A DNA stretch of 64,000 nucleotides, taken from Gallaecimonas pentaromativorans (GTDB taxonomy: Bacteria > Pseudomonadota > Gammaproteobacteria > Enterobacterales > Gallaecimonadaceae). Position numbers and translations under genes: made by a program. Location: contig NZ_RJUL01000007.1 in NCBI RefSeq assembly GCF_003751625.1, positions 1 through 64,000 on the forward strand. The letters are read 5' to 3'. The notes under the pieces were generated by a model, which was not told where the DNA came from, searched no databases, and saw only the letters and a program-made list of their open reading frames with translations. Numbering within the stretch: position 1 is the first letter of the stretch; each line of letters opens with the position of its first letter. Below are positions 53,777 to 62,891 of the stretch, piece by piece.

Positions 53777-55774
53777 TCAGCCTTTTTTGGCCAGGTAACC
53801 CAGGCACAGCAGCAAGCCTGCCGTGCCCAACCAGGGCGCCAGGGCAAAGCCGTCCATAAAGGGCACCTTGCCCGGCAGGCTCACCGCCAAAATGGCCACC
53901 AGCACTCCCATCAGCGCTTCACCGGTGATAAGGCCGGAGGCCAGTAACAAGCCTTTGCCTTCTGCCTCATGGGTGCCGCGTTTTTTCTGCTGCCAATGGG
54001 CCAGCAGGCCGCCAAGGAAGATGGGCACCGACAACCCCAGCGGCAGGTAAACCCCCACCGCCACCGCCAGCACCGGGAAGCGAAAGCTGGCGCCGCGCCT
54101 TTTCTGCACTTCGTCGAGGATGATCAGCGCCACCGCCAGAACAAAGCCGATGTAGATGTAGGTCCACTCGATACCGGCACCAAAGATGCCGGTGGAGAGA
54201 TCTTTCATCAGCCCGGCCTGCGGAGCAGAAAGTGGCGTGGCGTCGGGGTTAACCGGGCTGACCCGGCCGATGCCGTAGCCCTTATCGAGGATGTTGAGCA
54301 CCCAGGGAATGGCGGTCGCGGCGGCAGCCACCCCCACTATCTGGAACACCTGCTGGCGCCAGGGCGTGGCGCCAACCATATGGCCGCATTTGAGGTCCTG
54401 CATGTTGTCGCCGGCAATGGCCGCCGCCGAGCAGATCATGCCGGCGAGATAAATCACCGCGATGGGCCCCAAGGTGCCGGCCAGGCCCTCGTTACCCATC
54501 AATTGCAGCAAAATCAACGCAGAGACAATGACGGTGGCAATGGTCACGCCGCTGATGGGGTTGTTGGAAGACCCCACCAGCCCCGCCATGTAACCGGCCA
54601 CCGACGAGAAAATAAACCCAAACAGCAGCATCAGTACCGTCATCACCCCGGCTATCCAGTAGCGCTCGCTGTAGTCGCCAAGGGCGTTCAGGAACAGGAA
54701 ATAGAGCGGAATAACCGACACCAGCACCATCATCCCCACGTAGGGAATGGGAATGTCGAACTCGGTGCGCAGCACCTTGCCGGCCTCACTTTTCGATTCC
54801 TTATACGCCTGCAAGGACGCCCGCACGCCCTGCCACAACGGCTTGGCAAGGGTGATAAGGGACCAGAGCCCGCCCACCATCATGGCCCCCACACCGATGC
54901 GCCGGCACTGCTGCCAGGAGCTGCCAGCCAAGGCTTCCCAATCCTGAGCGGTCCAGCTTGCCGGGTTGCCGGTTACCCCGGCAAGCTGGGCGATTTCGTC
55001 GCCGTTAAAGGCCCAGTTCAAGGGCACGCCAATCAAGGTGCCGATCACGCCGCCCATAAACACCAGGGCGGCGATGTTAAGGCCAACGATATAACCCACC
55101 CCCAGCAGCGCCGGGCTCAGGGTAATGTCGCCGGTAAACAGCCACTTGCCGGCAAAAAAGCCCTTGGTGGCCGCCACCCCGCCAGACAGCACCCCAAAGC
55201 CTGCTTCCAGCAACTTGATGCCGCCACCAAGGCCGGCCGCTTGCAGCAATTGCTTGAACCCCTCTTTGGCCTCAACGCTCGGCTTCCACTCGGGGTGGTC
55301 TTTGTCGGTTTCAATGCCGCCGGTTTTCAGCACCTGGGCGGTAGCCACCCCTTCAGGGAAGGCCAGTTTAGCCTCCACGATCAGCGCCCGGCGCAGGGGA
55401 ATGGTAAAGGCCACCCCCAACACACCGCCAAGAATGGCGATGGCCACCATCGGCCCCCACTCGTAGCCGGCCCAGGCCTTCATCATCACCAGCGCCGGCA
55501 GAGTAAAGATGATGCCCGCCGCCAGGGATTCCCCGGCAGAGGCGGCGGTTTGCACCATGTTGTTTTCCAAGATGCTGGAGCGGCGAAACAGCCGCAAAAT
55601 GCCCATGGAACAGGCCGCAGCAGGAATAGAGGCGGATACGGTCAGCCCCACCAAAAGGCCGATATAGGCGTTGGCAGCGGCCAGTACCGCAGAGAGGAAG
55701 GCCCCCAGCAGCAGGGCCTTGAGGGTGAGCTCCTGCAAATTGCGCTCGGGCGATACCAGGGGTTGGTCAGACAT
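53777..55774 (-). CDS. OPT family oligopeptide transporter
   Basis: Inner-membrane transporter of the OPT family, taking up peptides or metal chelates. 665 residues with about 14-16 hydrophobic segments. The N terminus LTLKALLLGAFLSAVLAAAN and the conserved GYMAGLVGSSNNPISGVTI (about residue 395) identify it. ATG at 55774 with AAGGAGA upstream is preferred to an in-frame GTG at 55777. It is separated from accC by a terminator and from the pair genes by another, so it forms its own unit. Confidence 0.9.
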   Translation of the reverse strand: MSDQPLVSPERNLQELTLKALLLGAFLSAVLAAANAYIGLLVGLTVSASIPAAACSMGILRLFRRSSILENNMVQTAASAGESLAAGIIFTLPALVMMKAWAGYEWGPMVAIAILGGVLGVAFTIPLRRALIVEAKLAFPEGVATAQVLKTGGIETDKDHPEWKPSVEAKEGFKQLLQAAGLGGGIKLLEAGFGVLSGGVAATKGFFAGKWLFTGDITLSPALLGVGYIVGLNIAALVFMGGVIGTLIGVPLNWAFNGDEIAQLAGVTGNPASWTAQDWEALAGSSWQQCRRIGVGAMMVGGLWSLITLAKPLWQGVRASLQAYKESKSEAGKVLRTEFDIPIPYVGMMVLVSVIPLYFLFLNALGDYSERYWIAGVMTVLMLLFGFIFSSVAGYMAGLVGSSNNPISGVTIATVIVSALILLQLMGNEGLAGTLGPIAVIYLAGMICSAAAIAGDNMQDLKCGHMVGATPWRQQVFQIVGVAAAATAIPWVLNILDKGYGIGRVSPVNPDATPLSAPQAGLMKDLSTGIFGAGIEWTYIYIGFVLAVALIILDEVQKRRGASFRFPVLAVAVGVYLPLGLSVPIFLGGLLAHWQQKKRGTHEAEGKGLLLASGLITGEALMGVLVAILAVSLPGKVPFMDGFALAPWLGTAGLLLCLGYLAKKG

Positions 55775-55824
55775 CACAATCTCCTTGTTGTTATGCCCTA
55801 CCTTATTCGGTTGTTAACAAAAAG

Positions 55825-55850
55825 AAAACGCCGGCTTATTGCCGGCGTCT
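55825..55850 (-). terminator. Terminator of aroQ-accBC operon
   Basis: CGCCGGC and GCCGGCG arms (55829-55835 and 55841-55847) around TTATT, followed on the minus strand by TTTTCTTTTTG. It lies 12 nt past the accC stop. Confidence 0.85.
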
Positions 55851-55859
55851 TGGTCGATA

Positions 55860-57215
55860 TCAGGCCTGGCCTTCCATCGCTTTGAGCTTCTTCTCCAGGT
55901 AGTGGATGTTGGTGCCACCGTTGTAGAAGTTCTCGTCTTTCATAATGAGCTTATGCAAGTCGATGTTGGTCTTGATACCGTCAACCACCAGCTCAGACAG
56001 GGCGTTCTGCATGCGGGCGATGGCCACATCGCGGTTCTCGCCGTAGCAGATCAGTTTGCCGATCATCGAATCGTAGTTCGGCGGCACCTTGTACTCGGCG
56101 TAGATGTGGCTGTCCCAGCGCACACCCAGGCCACCCGGAGAGTGAAAACGGGTGATCTTGCCGGGGCTGGGGATAAAGGTGCGCGGGTCTTCAGCGTTGA
56201 TACGGCACTCGATGGCATGGCCACGAATGATCACGTCAGACTGGCTGATAGACAGCGGCTGGCCGGCCGCGATACGCAGCTGTTCCTTGATGAGATCCAC
56301 ACCGGTAACCATCTCGGTAACCGGGTGCTCCACCTGAATACGGGTGTTCATCTCGATGAAATAGAACTCGCCGTTTTCGTACAGGAACTCGAAGGTACCG
56401 GCGCCGCGGTAGCCAATTTCCACACAGGCGCGGGCACAGCGTTCACCAATGGCCTTGCGCATGGACTCGGTGATACCCGGGGCCGGGGCCTCTTCCACCA
56501 CCTTCTGGTGGCGGCGCTGCATGGAGCAGTCGCGCTCGCCCAGGTGAATGGCGTTGCCCTGGCCGTCGGCCAGTACCTGGATCTCGATATGGCGCGGGTT
56601 CTCGAGGAACTTCTCCATATAGACTTCCGGGTTGCCAAAGGCGGCTTTGGCCTCGGCCTGGGTGGTGGCGATGGCGCTAGTCAGCTCGGCTTCGCTGCGC
56701 ACTACGCGCATGCCGCGGCCGCCGCCGCCGCCAGAGGCCTTGACGATCACCGGGTAGCCGATGCGCTTGGCAATGGCCTTGTTGCGGGATTCATCGTCGG
56801 TCAGAGCGCCGTCGGAGCCCGGTACGCAAGGCACACCGGCTTTTTTCATGGCGGCAATGGCCGACACCTTGTCGCCCATCAGGCGGATGGTGTCGGCTTT
56901 GGGGCCGATGAAGATGAAATCGCTGTTCTCTACCTGCTCGGCAAAGTCGGCGTTCTCGGCCAGGAAGCCATAACCGGGGTGAATGGCCACGGCGTTGGTG
57001 ACTTCGGCGGCGGCGATGATGGCCGGAATGTTCAGGTAGCTCTGGGGCGACGGTGCCGGCCCGATACAGATGCTTTCATCGGCCAGCAACACATGCTTGA
57101 GGTCGCGGTCGGCAGTTGAATGCACGGCCACGGTTTTGATGCCCATCTCGCGGCAGGCGCGCAGAATTCGCAGCGCAATCTCACCACGGTTGGCAATAAC
57201 CACTTTATCCAACAT
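55860..57215 (-). CDS. accC: Biotin carboxylase, acetyl-CoA carboxylase subunit
   Basis: ATP-dependent carboxylation of biotin on AccB, first step of fatty acid synthesis. 451 residues, normal. N-terminal [20 protein letters not shown], the ATP-grasp glycine loop [13 protein letters not shown] and the catalytic region [13 protein letters not shown] are all intact. It lies 10 bp after accB. Confidence 0.98.
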   Translation of the reverse strand: MLDKVVIANRGEIALRILRACREMGIKTVAVHSTADRDLKHVLLADESICIGPAPSPQSYLNIPAIIAAAEVTNAVAIHPGYGFLAENADFAEQVENSDFIFIGPKADTIRLMGDKVSAIAAMKKAGVPCVPGSDGALTDDESRNKAIAKRIGYPVIVKASGGGGGRGMRVVRSEAELTSAIATTQAEAKAAFGNPEVYMEKFLENPRHIEIQVLADGQGNAIHLGERDCSMQRRHQKVVEEAPAPGITESMRKAIGERCARACVEIGYRGAGTFEFLYENGEFYFIEMNTRIQVEHPVTEMVTGVDLIKEQLRIAAGQPLSISQSDVIIRGHAIECRINAEDPRTFIPSPGKITRFHSPGGLGVRWDSHIYAEYKVPPNYDSMIGKLICYGENRDVAIARMQNALSELVVDGIKTNIDLHKLIMKDENFYNGGTNIHYLEKKLKAMEGQA

Positions 57216-57225
57216 GGGGCTGTCC

Positions 57226-57684
57226 TTATTCGATGATAAACAGGGGCTCGTCGAATTCGACAGGCTCGCCGTTCTCCACCAGGATGGCTTTGATGGTGCC
57301 GGATACTTCGGCTTCGATCTGGTTCATCATCTTCATGGCTTCGATGATGCACAGGGTGTCGCCTTTGCTGACCTGCTGGCCCACTTCAGCAAAGGCTTTG
57401 GCGCCCGGGCTGGAGGAGCGGTAGAAGGTACCGACCATGGGTGATTTTTGCACCTGGCCACTGACTTCTTCTTTGGCGGCAACCGGCGCGGCGGCAGGAG
57501 CCGGGGCAGCAGCGGCAGGCGCCGGAGCGGCCATTTGCGGGGCAACGCTGTATTGCATGGGCATCATGGGGGCGGTGCCGCCACGGCTGATGCGAACCGC
57601 TTCTTCACCTTCGGTGATTTCCAGTTCGTTGATGCCAGATTCTTCGACCAGCTCGATCAGCTTCTTGATTTTGCGAATATCCAT
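57226..57684 (-). CDS. accB: Biotin carboxyl carrier protein
   Basis: Carrier subunit of acetyl-CoA carboxylase. 152 residues: N-terminal domain ([17 protein letters not shown]), an Ala/Pro linker (about 50-72), and the biotinyl domain with the biotin attachment Lys118 in EAMKMM. It lies between aroQ (12 bp) and accC (10 bp). Confidence 0.98.
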   Translation of the reverse strand: MDIRKIKKLIELVEESGINELEITEGEEAVRISRGGTAPMMPMQYSVAPQMAAPAPAAAAPAPAAAPVAAKEEVSGQVQKSPMVGTFYRSSSPGAKAFAEVGQQVSKGDTLCIIEAMKMMNQIEAEVSGTIKAILVENGEPVEFDEPLFIIE

Positions 57685-57696
57685 AAACAGGCTTCT

Positions 57697-58161
57697 CTAA
57701 TTTTTGGCTTCGTTGAGATTGACCGAAAGCCGCTTTGCAGCCGCTTCCAGTGCGAATTGGTAGCCCTGGGCACCCAGGCCGCAGATCACCCCCACCGCCT
57801 TGTCAGACAGGTAGGAATGCTGGCGAAAGGGCTCGCGGGCATGCACGTTGGACAAATGCACTTCGATAAAGGGAATGGCGACCCCCAGCAAGGCATCGCG
57901 CAGCGCCACCGAGGTGTGGGTAAAGGCGCCGGGGTTGATAACGATGAAATCCACTCGCCCCATGGCGTCGTGAATGGCATCGATCAGCACATGCTCGGCA
58001 TTGCTTTGCAGATGCTCAAGCGTGATGCCTAGTTGCATGGCTTGCTGGGTAAGGCCGGCAAGGATATTTGCCAGGGTTTGGTGGCCATAGACCTCGGGTT
58101 CGCGTTTACCCAAGAGGTTAAGATTAGGGCCGTTGATAAGCAGTACTGTGGGATTTGCCAT
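57697..58161 (-). CDS. aroQ: 3-dehydroquinate dehydratase, type II
   Basis: Shikimate pathway step from 3-dehydroquinate to 3-dehydroshikimate. About 154 residues. Motifs [33 protein letters not shown] and [17 protein letters not shown] include the catalytic Tyr, Arg and His. The start at 58161 is the family start; the longer frame to 58227 is upstream sequence. First gene of aroQ-accB-accC. Confidence 0.97.
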   Translation of the reverse strand: MANPTVLLINGPNLNLLGKREPEVYGHQTLANILAGLTQQAMQLGITLEHLQSNAEHVLIDAIHDAMGRVDFIVINPGAFTHTSVALRDALLGVAIPFIEVHLSNVHAREPFRQHSYLSDKAVGVICGLGAQGYQFALEAAAKRLSVNLNEAKN

Positions 58162-58336
58162 AATCTTCCGGAATTTTGTGGTGATTTGTCCGGTTATGGT
58201 CGGTAACGTCGAGAGATCCGACCACAAAGGGCTTCAAGCCCTACTTCCATGGCATTATATCGGCTTGCCGTAAAAAGACAGCAAAATACTGGTCTTATCT
58301 CAGCACAATCCCCGAGAATTCAGGCATCTGGCCACC

Positions 58337-59155
58337 TTAACGGCTGGCCAGATCGCGCCAAACCCGCACACTACGGCGTAATTGCCCGGCCAATTGCTGC
58401 CGTTCCTCGGCATTTCGCGGCGGATTGCTGGGCCCAAGGTGGGGCAAAACCACCTCCACGGCCACCGCGCCGCGAAAGCCGCCTTGGTACAACGCCCTAA
58501 ATTGGGAGACAAAATCCAGGTGACCTGTGCCAATGCCACCGCGATTGGAATCGCTGATATGGTAGATGCCGGTGTCCGCCGCAAAGTGGCGCAGCACCTG
58601 CACCGGATCGTGCTCTTCTTCGATATTCATATGGAAGCTGTCCAGCAGCAGGCCAAGCCCCGGCTGGCCAAGGGCCCTGACCAACCGCTGGTAATCGCCG
58701 GTGTTGTGCATCATTGGCACTTCGTAGCGGTTACAAAGCTCAAAAAGTAGCGGCACCGAGCGCTCGGCAGCATAAGCCAGCAGCGATTTGCACGCATTGA
58801 CCAGGGCGTCCCAGCGCTGCTGGTCGCCTTCTTCATTGACCAGCCAGGTGCTGAGCCCTTGCAGGCAAACCGGAATGCCCTCTCCCAGGGCGGCGGCAAA
58901 ATCGATAGCGCCCTGGTAAAACCTCAGGGCCCCCTGCACTGTCGCCTGCGCCTGGCTGGGCGGGCGACAGTGGAAGGGGTCCACGGCGATGATGGCCAAC
59001 TGATGCCGGGCGGCCGCCTTGGCCACCTGTTGCGGGCTGTAACGGTCGAGATCTTCGCAGTACTGCACGGCATCAAAGGCCAACTCGGCCGCGGTTTGCA
59101 TGATCTCATCCAGATCCCGAGTACCCAAAGTCCAGGTACAGACGCCAATGGTCAT
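58337..59155 (-). CDS. TIM-barrel sugar isomerase/epimerase-like protein
   Basis: 272 residues of the xylose isomerase-like/AP endonuclease 2 fold. Metal-ligand-type residues appear in FELCNRYEVP, LLLDSFHMNIEEEHD, YHISDSNRGGIGTGH and VAVEVVLPHLG. The family isomerises or epimerises keto-sugars; the substrate is unknown. It is a single gene upstream of aroQ on the same strand but separated by about 175 bp. Confidence 0.78.
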   Translation of the reverse strand: MTIGVCTWTLGTRDLDEIMQTAAELAFDAVQYCEDLDRYSPQQVAKAAARHQLAIIAVDPFHCRPPSQAQATVQGALRFYQGAIDFAAALGEGIPVCLQGLSTWLVNEEGDQQRWDALVNACKSLLAYAAERSVPLLFELCNRYEVPMMHNTGDYQRLVRALGQPGLGLLLDSFHMNIEEEHDPVQVLRHFAADTGIYHISDSNRGGIGTGHLDFVSQFRALYQGGFRGAVAVEVVLPHLGPSNPPRNAEERQQLAGQLRRSVRVWRDLASR

Positions 59156-59175
59156 TATTCCTCCCTATAAACAAC

Positions 59176-59199
59176 AAGCCCGGCACAGGCCGGGCTTTT
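59176..59199 (-). terminator. Hairpin after zapB
   Basis: AAGCCCGG and CCGGGCTT arms (59176-59183 and 59190-59197) lie just past the zapB stop. The T run on the minus strand is interrupted (CTTGTTGTTT), so strength is uncertain. Confidence 0.65.
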
Positions 59200-59202
59200 C
59201 AT

Positions 59203-59433
59203 TCAGAGCAGGTCGTCGACCTGGGCAATTTTGCCCAGCACCGCATTGATACGGGTTTGGACGGTTTCCAGCTCCCCCTTCAGCCGCTGGTTTTCGGCTG
59301 CCAGGGTTTCATTCTGGCCGGTCATCTGGCCCTTTTCGGCCCTAAGTTCCTCGATTTCCATTTGCAGCAGGCCAATGGTATCTACGGCGGCCTGTACCTT
59401 TGCTTCCAGCTTTTCCAACAATTCCAGCGACAT
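59203..59433 (-). CDS. zapB: Cell division protein ZapB
   Basis: Coiled-coil protein that links ZapA/FtsZ with MatP at the division site. 76 residues, nearly all helical ([31 protein letters not shown]), matching the family size and start. It is a single gene, divergent from the formimidoylglutamase-like gene. Confidence 0.9.
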   Translation of the reverse strand: MSLELLEKLEAKVQAAVDTIGLLQMEIEELRAEKGQMTGQNETLAAENQRLKGELETVQTRINAVLGKIAQVDDLL

Positions 59434-59554
59434 GTTTTCCCCTAATCATCAATGGCGCACCACAGGTATCGGCACCTGCGCCTGGATGCCTTTCTACGCT
59501 TTTCAACAGGCTAAGGAAAGGCATCTCAAACTATTGTAACGTAACGCCTACCAC

Positions 59555-60622
59555 ATGAAACGACGCAAAAGCCCCATGGCACTGAAGGTCTACACCCATA
59601 GCGACATCGCCGCCCTCATCCATCATCGCCCCCTGGAGACCAAAGTCGGCGAAGCGCTGACCCTGCTTCCCAAAGGCGCTAGCCTGGCCGAGCGGCTGCA
59701 AGGGGCCCGCGCCCTTGGCGGCCGTTATGCCCTGCTGGGGGTGCCCGAAGATCTGGGCCCCCGGGCCAATCTTGGCCAAGGTGGCGCCGACAAAGGCTGG
59801 GCCGCCTTCCTGGCCCGCTTTTTAAACCTGCAAAGCCAAGATGGTTTTCGCTGCTCCAGTATGGTGCTGGTCGGCGAACTTGAGCTGAATGATCTGGCCG
59901 CCAAAGGCGAGGCACTGGGCAGCCAACACCCTGAGCAGTTGGCGCAGTTAAGGGAGCTGGTGGCCGAGGTAGACAACCGCCTGGCGCCCGTTATCAGCCA
60001 GGTGGTTGAAGCGGGGCTTACTCCCATCGTCATCGGCGGTGGCCACAACAACGCCTACCCGGTAATAAAAGGGGTGAGCAGTGCCTTGGCTAGCCCCCTT
60101 GGGGTGCTGAATATCGACCCCCACGCCGATTTTCGGCCCGCCGAGGGGCGCCATTCTGGCAACGGCTTTCGCTACGCCTACGAAGAAGGGCTGTTGGCGC
60201 AATACCAGGTGATGGCCATGCATCCTTGGAAGAACTCGGCCGCCAGCCAGCAGGCCATGGCGGACGCCGGCTTTGGTCACGCCAGTTATCTCGACCTTTA
60301 TGTAAAAAGAAGCCTGAGCCTTGAAAAGGCTCTGGCCGAGATGGCGGCACGTCTTGAGCACTACCCTTGCGGCCTGGAGGTGGATCTTGACGTGATAAAC
60401 CACCTGCCGGCCAGCGCCTACACCAACGCCAGCCTGCCCCTTTGCGACGTGGAATACCTGGTTTACCAGGCTGCCAACCGGCTAAAGCCTCGTTACCTGC
60501 ACCTTTGCGAGGCGGCGCCGGCGCGCCACCCGGCTGGAGAAAAGGCCGGTATGAGCGATTGCGGCCAGGCCCTGGCGGCGCTGGTGGTGGCCTTTGTCAG
60601 CGCCATGGAAGCGCTTGATTAA
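59555..60622 (+). CDS. Formimidoylglutamase-like (arginase fold) enzyme
   Basis: Ureohydrolase-fold metalloenzyme, probably formimidoylglutamase of histidine degradation. About 355 residues; starts at 59555 or 59576 (MALKVYTHSD) are both possible and neither has a clear ribosome binding site. Metal motifs: GGGHNNAYPV (usual GGDHS replaced), NIDPHADFRP and LEVDLDVI. No hut genes adjoin. A related amidinohydrolase activity is possible because of the altered first motif. Confidence 0.75.
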   Translation: MKRRKSPMALKVYTHSDIAALIHHRPLETKVGEALTLLPKGASLAERLQGARALGGRYALLGVPEDLGPRANLGQGGADKGWAAFLARFLNLQSQDGFRCSSMVLVGELELNDLAAKGEALGSQHPEQLAQLRELVAEVDNRLAPVISQVVEAGLTPIVIGGGHNNAYPVIKGVSSALASPLGVLNIDPHADFRPAEGRHSGNGFRYAYEEGLLAQYQVMAMHPWKNSAASQQAMADAGFGHASYLDLYVKRSLSLEKALAEMAARLEHYPCGLEVDLDVINHLPASAYTNASLPLCDVEYLVYQAANRLKPRYLHLCEAAPARHPAGEKAGMSDCGQALAALVVAFVSAMEALD

Positions 60623-60687
60623 AGGTCCGTTTTCAGCACGACAGCCCCAGATTGCGGCGCTATCATAGCGTTTTATCAGGAGGTTCC

Positions 60688-61560
60688 ATGCCCCGCCGCT
60701 ATCTACCCGAACTGTTGTTATTGGCCGCCTTGTGGGGCGCCTCCTTTTTGTTCATGCGCGTTGCCGCGCCGGAGTTTGGCCCAGTTCCGCTCATTGCGAT
60801 GCGGGTTGGCATCGCTGCGCTGGTATTGCTGCCGGTGCTGTACTGGCGCAAGCAACTGGGGCTTATTCGCCGCCATATCAAGCCGTTGGCCTTTGTGGGG
60901 CTGACCAACTCGGCCCTGCCGTTCAGCCTTTTTGCCTTTGCCACCCTCTCGCTGACCGCGGGCCTTACTGCTGTGCTCAACTCCACGGCGCCTTTTTGGA
61001 CAGCCCTGGTGGCCTTCTTCTTTTACGGCGACAAACTCTCTACCCAGCGGGTGCTGGGTATCCTGGTGGGTTTTGCAGGGGTACTGGTATTGGTTTGGCC
61101 CAAGCTGTCGGCCAGTGGCGCCTTGCTGGCCATCGGCGCCTGCCTGCTGGCCAGCATGAGCTACGGCGTTTCGGCCAACTACAGCAAACATAAGCTCGAA
61201 GGGGTGCCGCCTTTGGTCAGCACTGTTGGTAGCCAGGTAACCGCCGCCCTGATGCTGCTGCCCCTGGCTATCCTCTACTGGCCCAGCCACGGTATCAGCC
61301 TGCACGCCTGGCTGGCTGCCGCGGCCCTTGGCATTGCCTGTACCGGCCTTGCCTACCTGCTGTTCTTTCGTCTTATTGCCCAGGTTGGCCCGGCCAACGC
61401 GGTGATGGTGACCTTTCTGATCCCGGTGTTTGGCAACCTGTGGGGCGCTCTGTTCCTGGGCGAAAGCGTAACCTTAAGCCTGCTGCTGGGCGGCCTGGTT
61501 ATCCTGGCCGGGGTGGCTATTTCCCTTGGGCTGTTACGTCCCAAAGCCCTTCCTGCCTAA
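60688..61560 (+). CDS. EamA/DMT family transporter
   Basis: Inner-membrane drug/metabolite transporter of about 290 residues with ten hydrophobic segments in two EamA repeats (LLLAALWGASFLFMRVAAPE; LGIACTGLAYLLFFRLIAQV). Start at 60688 has AGGAGG 4 nt upstream; the frame to 60652 is not used. Substrate unknown, often amino acids or metabolites. Confidence 0.85.
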   Translation: MPRRYLPELLLLAALWGASFLFMRVAAPEFGPVPLIAMRVGIAALVLLPVLYWRKQLGLIRRHIKPLAFVGLTNSALPFSLFAFATLSLTAGLTAVLNSTAPFWTALVAFFFYGDKLSTQRVLGILVGFAGVLVLVWPKLSASGALLAIGACLLASMSYGVSANYSKHKLEGVPPLVSTVGSQVTAALMLLPLAILYWPSHGISLHAWLAAAALGIACTGLAYLLFFRLIAQVGPANAVMVTFLIPVFGNLWGALFLGESVTLSLLLGGLVILAGVAISLGLLRPKALPA

Positions 61561-61571
61561 CCCCTTCCCCC

Positions 61572-61597
61572 AAAAAAGGCCCACCAGGGCCTTTTTT
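61572..61597 (+). terminator. Terminator after EamA gene
   Basis: Eleven-bp arms of six A plus GGCCC and GGGCC plus six T around ACCA (61572-61582 and 61587-61597), 12 nt after the stop codon. Confidence 0.9.
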
Positions 61598-61626
61598 ATG
61601 CTTTATTTTTCAACACTTAGAAATGC

Positions 61627-61640
61627 GTCATTTTTTTGAC
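61627..61640. promoter_or_regulatory. GTCA-N6-TGAC box upstream of cellulose operon
   Basis: GTCA-TTTTTT-TGAC, with perfect symmetry extended to TGCGTCA and TGACGCA arms (61624-61643). It is 15/16 identical with the site before csgB and resembles the FleQ-type box. It lies about 180 bp before the first bcs gene, a normal distance for an activator. A role as terminator is unlikely because the T run is in the loop. Confidence 0.5.
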
Positions 61641-61818
61641 GCACCGCACGTTATTCACTCTCTCTAAGTCGCTGATAAATGATAAGGTGACTCTAAACTA
61701 GGCATACAAAATACATACACTTACAAGTAAGCCTAAAGCCAGAAGGTGTTCTGCCGCCTCTTTGGCCCACATAACAACAATGATTCGTATTTAGGGGCAA
61801 GGTTAGAGGAACCCGTTA

Positions 61819-62100
61819 GTGAATAGTTACGACGACATTGGCCGCTTTAAGGAGAAAGCCGACCAACCCCAACTGGATTACCAGACCTTTTCGGACAAGG
61901 ACGTTCGTTTCAATTCACCCTGGAAACTGCTCAACGAGTTGGCCCGCTACCAGCCACAGTTTGAGCGCACCGTGACCAGCCACACCAGCCCTGCCAGGGC
62001 TACCCCGCCACCGCAAGCGCCTGCCCAAAGCCACCCGCAGCCAATTGCTGAGCCGCAAGGTACGGCGCTGCGCTCCCTGCTCAAGAAGGTCAGCCAATGA
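61819..62100 (+). CDS. BcsR-like small cellulose regulator, proline-rich tail
   Basis: 93 residues starting at GTG with AGAGGA 8 nt upstream. Residues 5-48 (FKEKADQPQLDYQTFSDKDV, SPWKLLNELARYQ) resemble E. coli BcsR (DIDYADIS... LKRWPLLAEFA). The rest is a Pro/Gln-rich linker (60-80) ending in an amphipathic LRSLLKK. BcsR binds BcsQ and stabilises the cellulose synthase; here bcsQ follows with a 4-bp overlap (ATGA). The long tail is unlike the 62-residue E. coli protein, and a BcsP/BcsO-like part is possible. Confidence 0.6.
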   Translation: MNSYDDIGRFKEKADQPQLDYQTFSDKDVRFNSPWKLLNELARYQPQFERTVTSHTSPARATPPPQAPAQSHPQPIAEPQGTALRSLLKKVSQ

Positions 62101-62882
62101 ACCTGGTGTACTTGATGTCACCCAAAGGGGGCGTCGGCCGTACCACGCTGACCGCCAACCTGGCCTTTGCCCTGCAACGGCTGGGGCATCAGGTGGTGGC
62201 CCTCGACCTCGATTGCCAAAACAGCCTGCGCTTGCATCTGGGGCTGCCGGTAAGCGAGCAGCGCGGCATCGTGCCGGGCCTTCAGCACAGCAGTGACTGG
62301 CGCAGCCAGATCATGGAAACCCCCAGCGGCGTCGGCTTGTTGCCCTATGGCGAAGCGAGCCAGACACAGCGGGAAAGCTTTGACGCCTTGCTGCGCCAAG
62401 ACCCGGAGTTTCTGGGCCAGCGGCTGGGGCCGCTGGTGAACCAGCCGGGCTGCATTGTGCTGGTGGACCTGCCCTCTGGCCCCAGCGCCGCGCTGGAAGC
62501 GATGAAAAAGACCGCTGGCATCAGCCTGGTGGTGATGCTGGCCGATGGCGCCTCCGCTGCCACCCTGCCGCTGGTGGAACACGAGAGCTACCTGGGCATT
62601 GATGCCCGTAAAAGCGCCTTTTACATCGTCAACCAGGTGTATATCCGCTCTCGCCTTAATCGCGATGTTACCGAGTTCTTCGAGCAGCGCCTTGGCGCCG
62701 CCATGCTGGGCCGGGTGCATCGGGACGAAGCAGTGCCGGAAGCCAACGCCTCGCAGCGCTCGGTATTTGAATACGCCCCCGCCTCCGCGGTTATCCAGGA
62801 CCTTGAAAACATCGCCCGCAGCATCAGCCGAATGCTGCCCGAGGCCTACGGGCACAGCGCGATGACGTTTTCACAGAATTGA
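62097..62882 (+). CDS. bcsQ: Cellulose synthase-associated ATPase BcsQ
   Basis: MinD/ParA-type SIMIBI ATPase needed for cellulose secretion, often at the cell pole. 261 residues. Deviant Walker A SPKGGVGRTTL (residues 9-19) and the switch II region VLVDLPSGPS. Overlaps the BcsR-like gene by 4 bp and is 9 bp before bcsA. It should join a BcsR-Q complex that holds BcsA/BcsB. Confidence 0.9.
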   Translation: MNLVYLMSPKGGVGRTTLTANLAFALQRLGHQVVALDLDCQNSLRLHLGLPVSEQRGIVPGLQHSSDWRSQIMETPSGVGLLPYGEASQTQRESFDALLRQDPEFLGQRLGPLVNQPGCIVLVDLPSGPSAALEAMKKTAGISLVVMLADGASAATLPLVEHESYLGIDARKSAFYIVNQVYIRSRLNRDVTEFFEQRLGAAMLGRVHRDEAVPEANASQRSVFEYAPASAVIQDLENIARSISRMLPEAYGHSAMTFSQN

Positions 62883-62891
62883 TGGAATAAC

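Noticed and set aside
53969-55885. A 638-codon plus-strand open frame opposite the OPT transporter
   Set aside because: Shadow of a G+C-rich membrane-protein gene; the product is His/Gly/Gln-rich low-complexity, and the minus-strand OPT gene has clear motifs.
61561-61818. Possible c-di-GMP riboswitch (GEMM) before the cellulose operon
   Set aside because: The conserved GEMM core and tetraloop-receptor sequences are not seen; only a palindromic box and a terminator were found.
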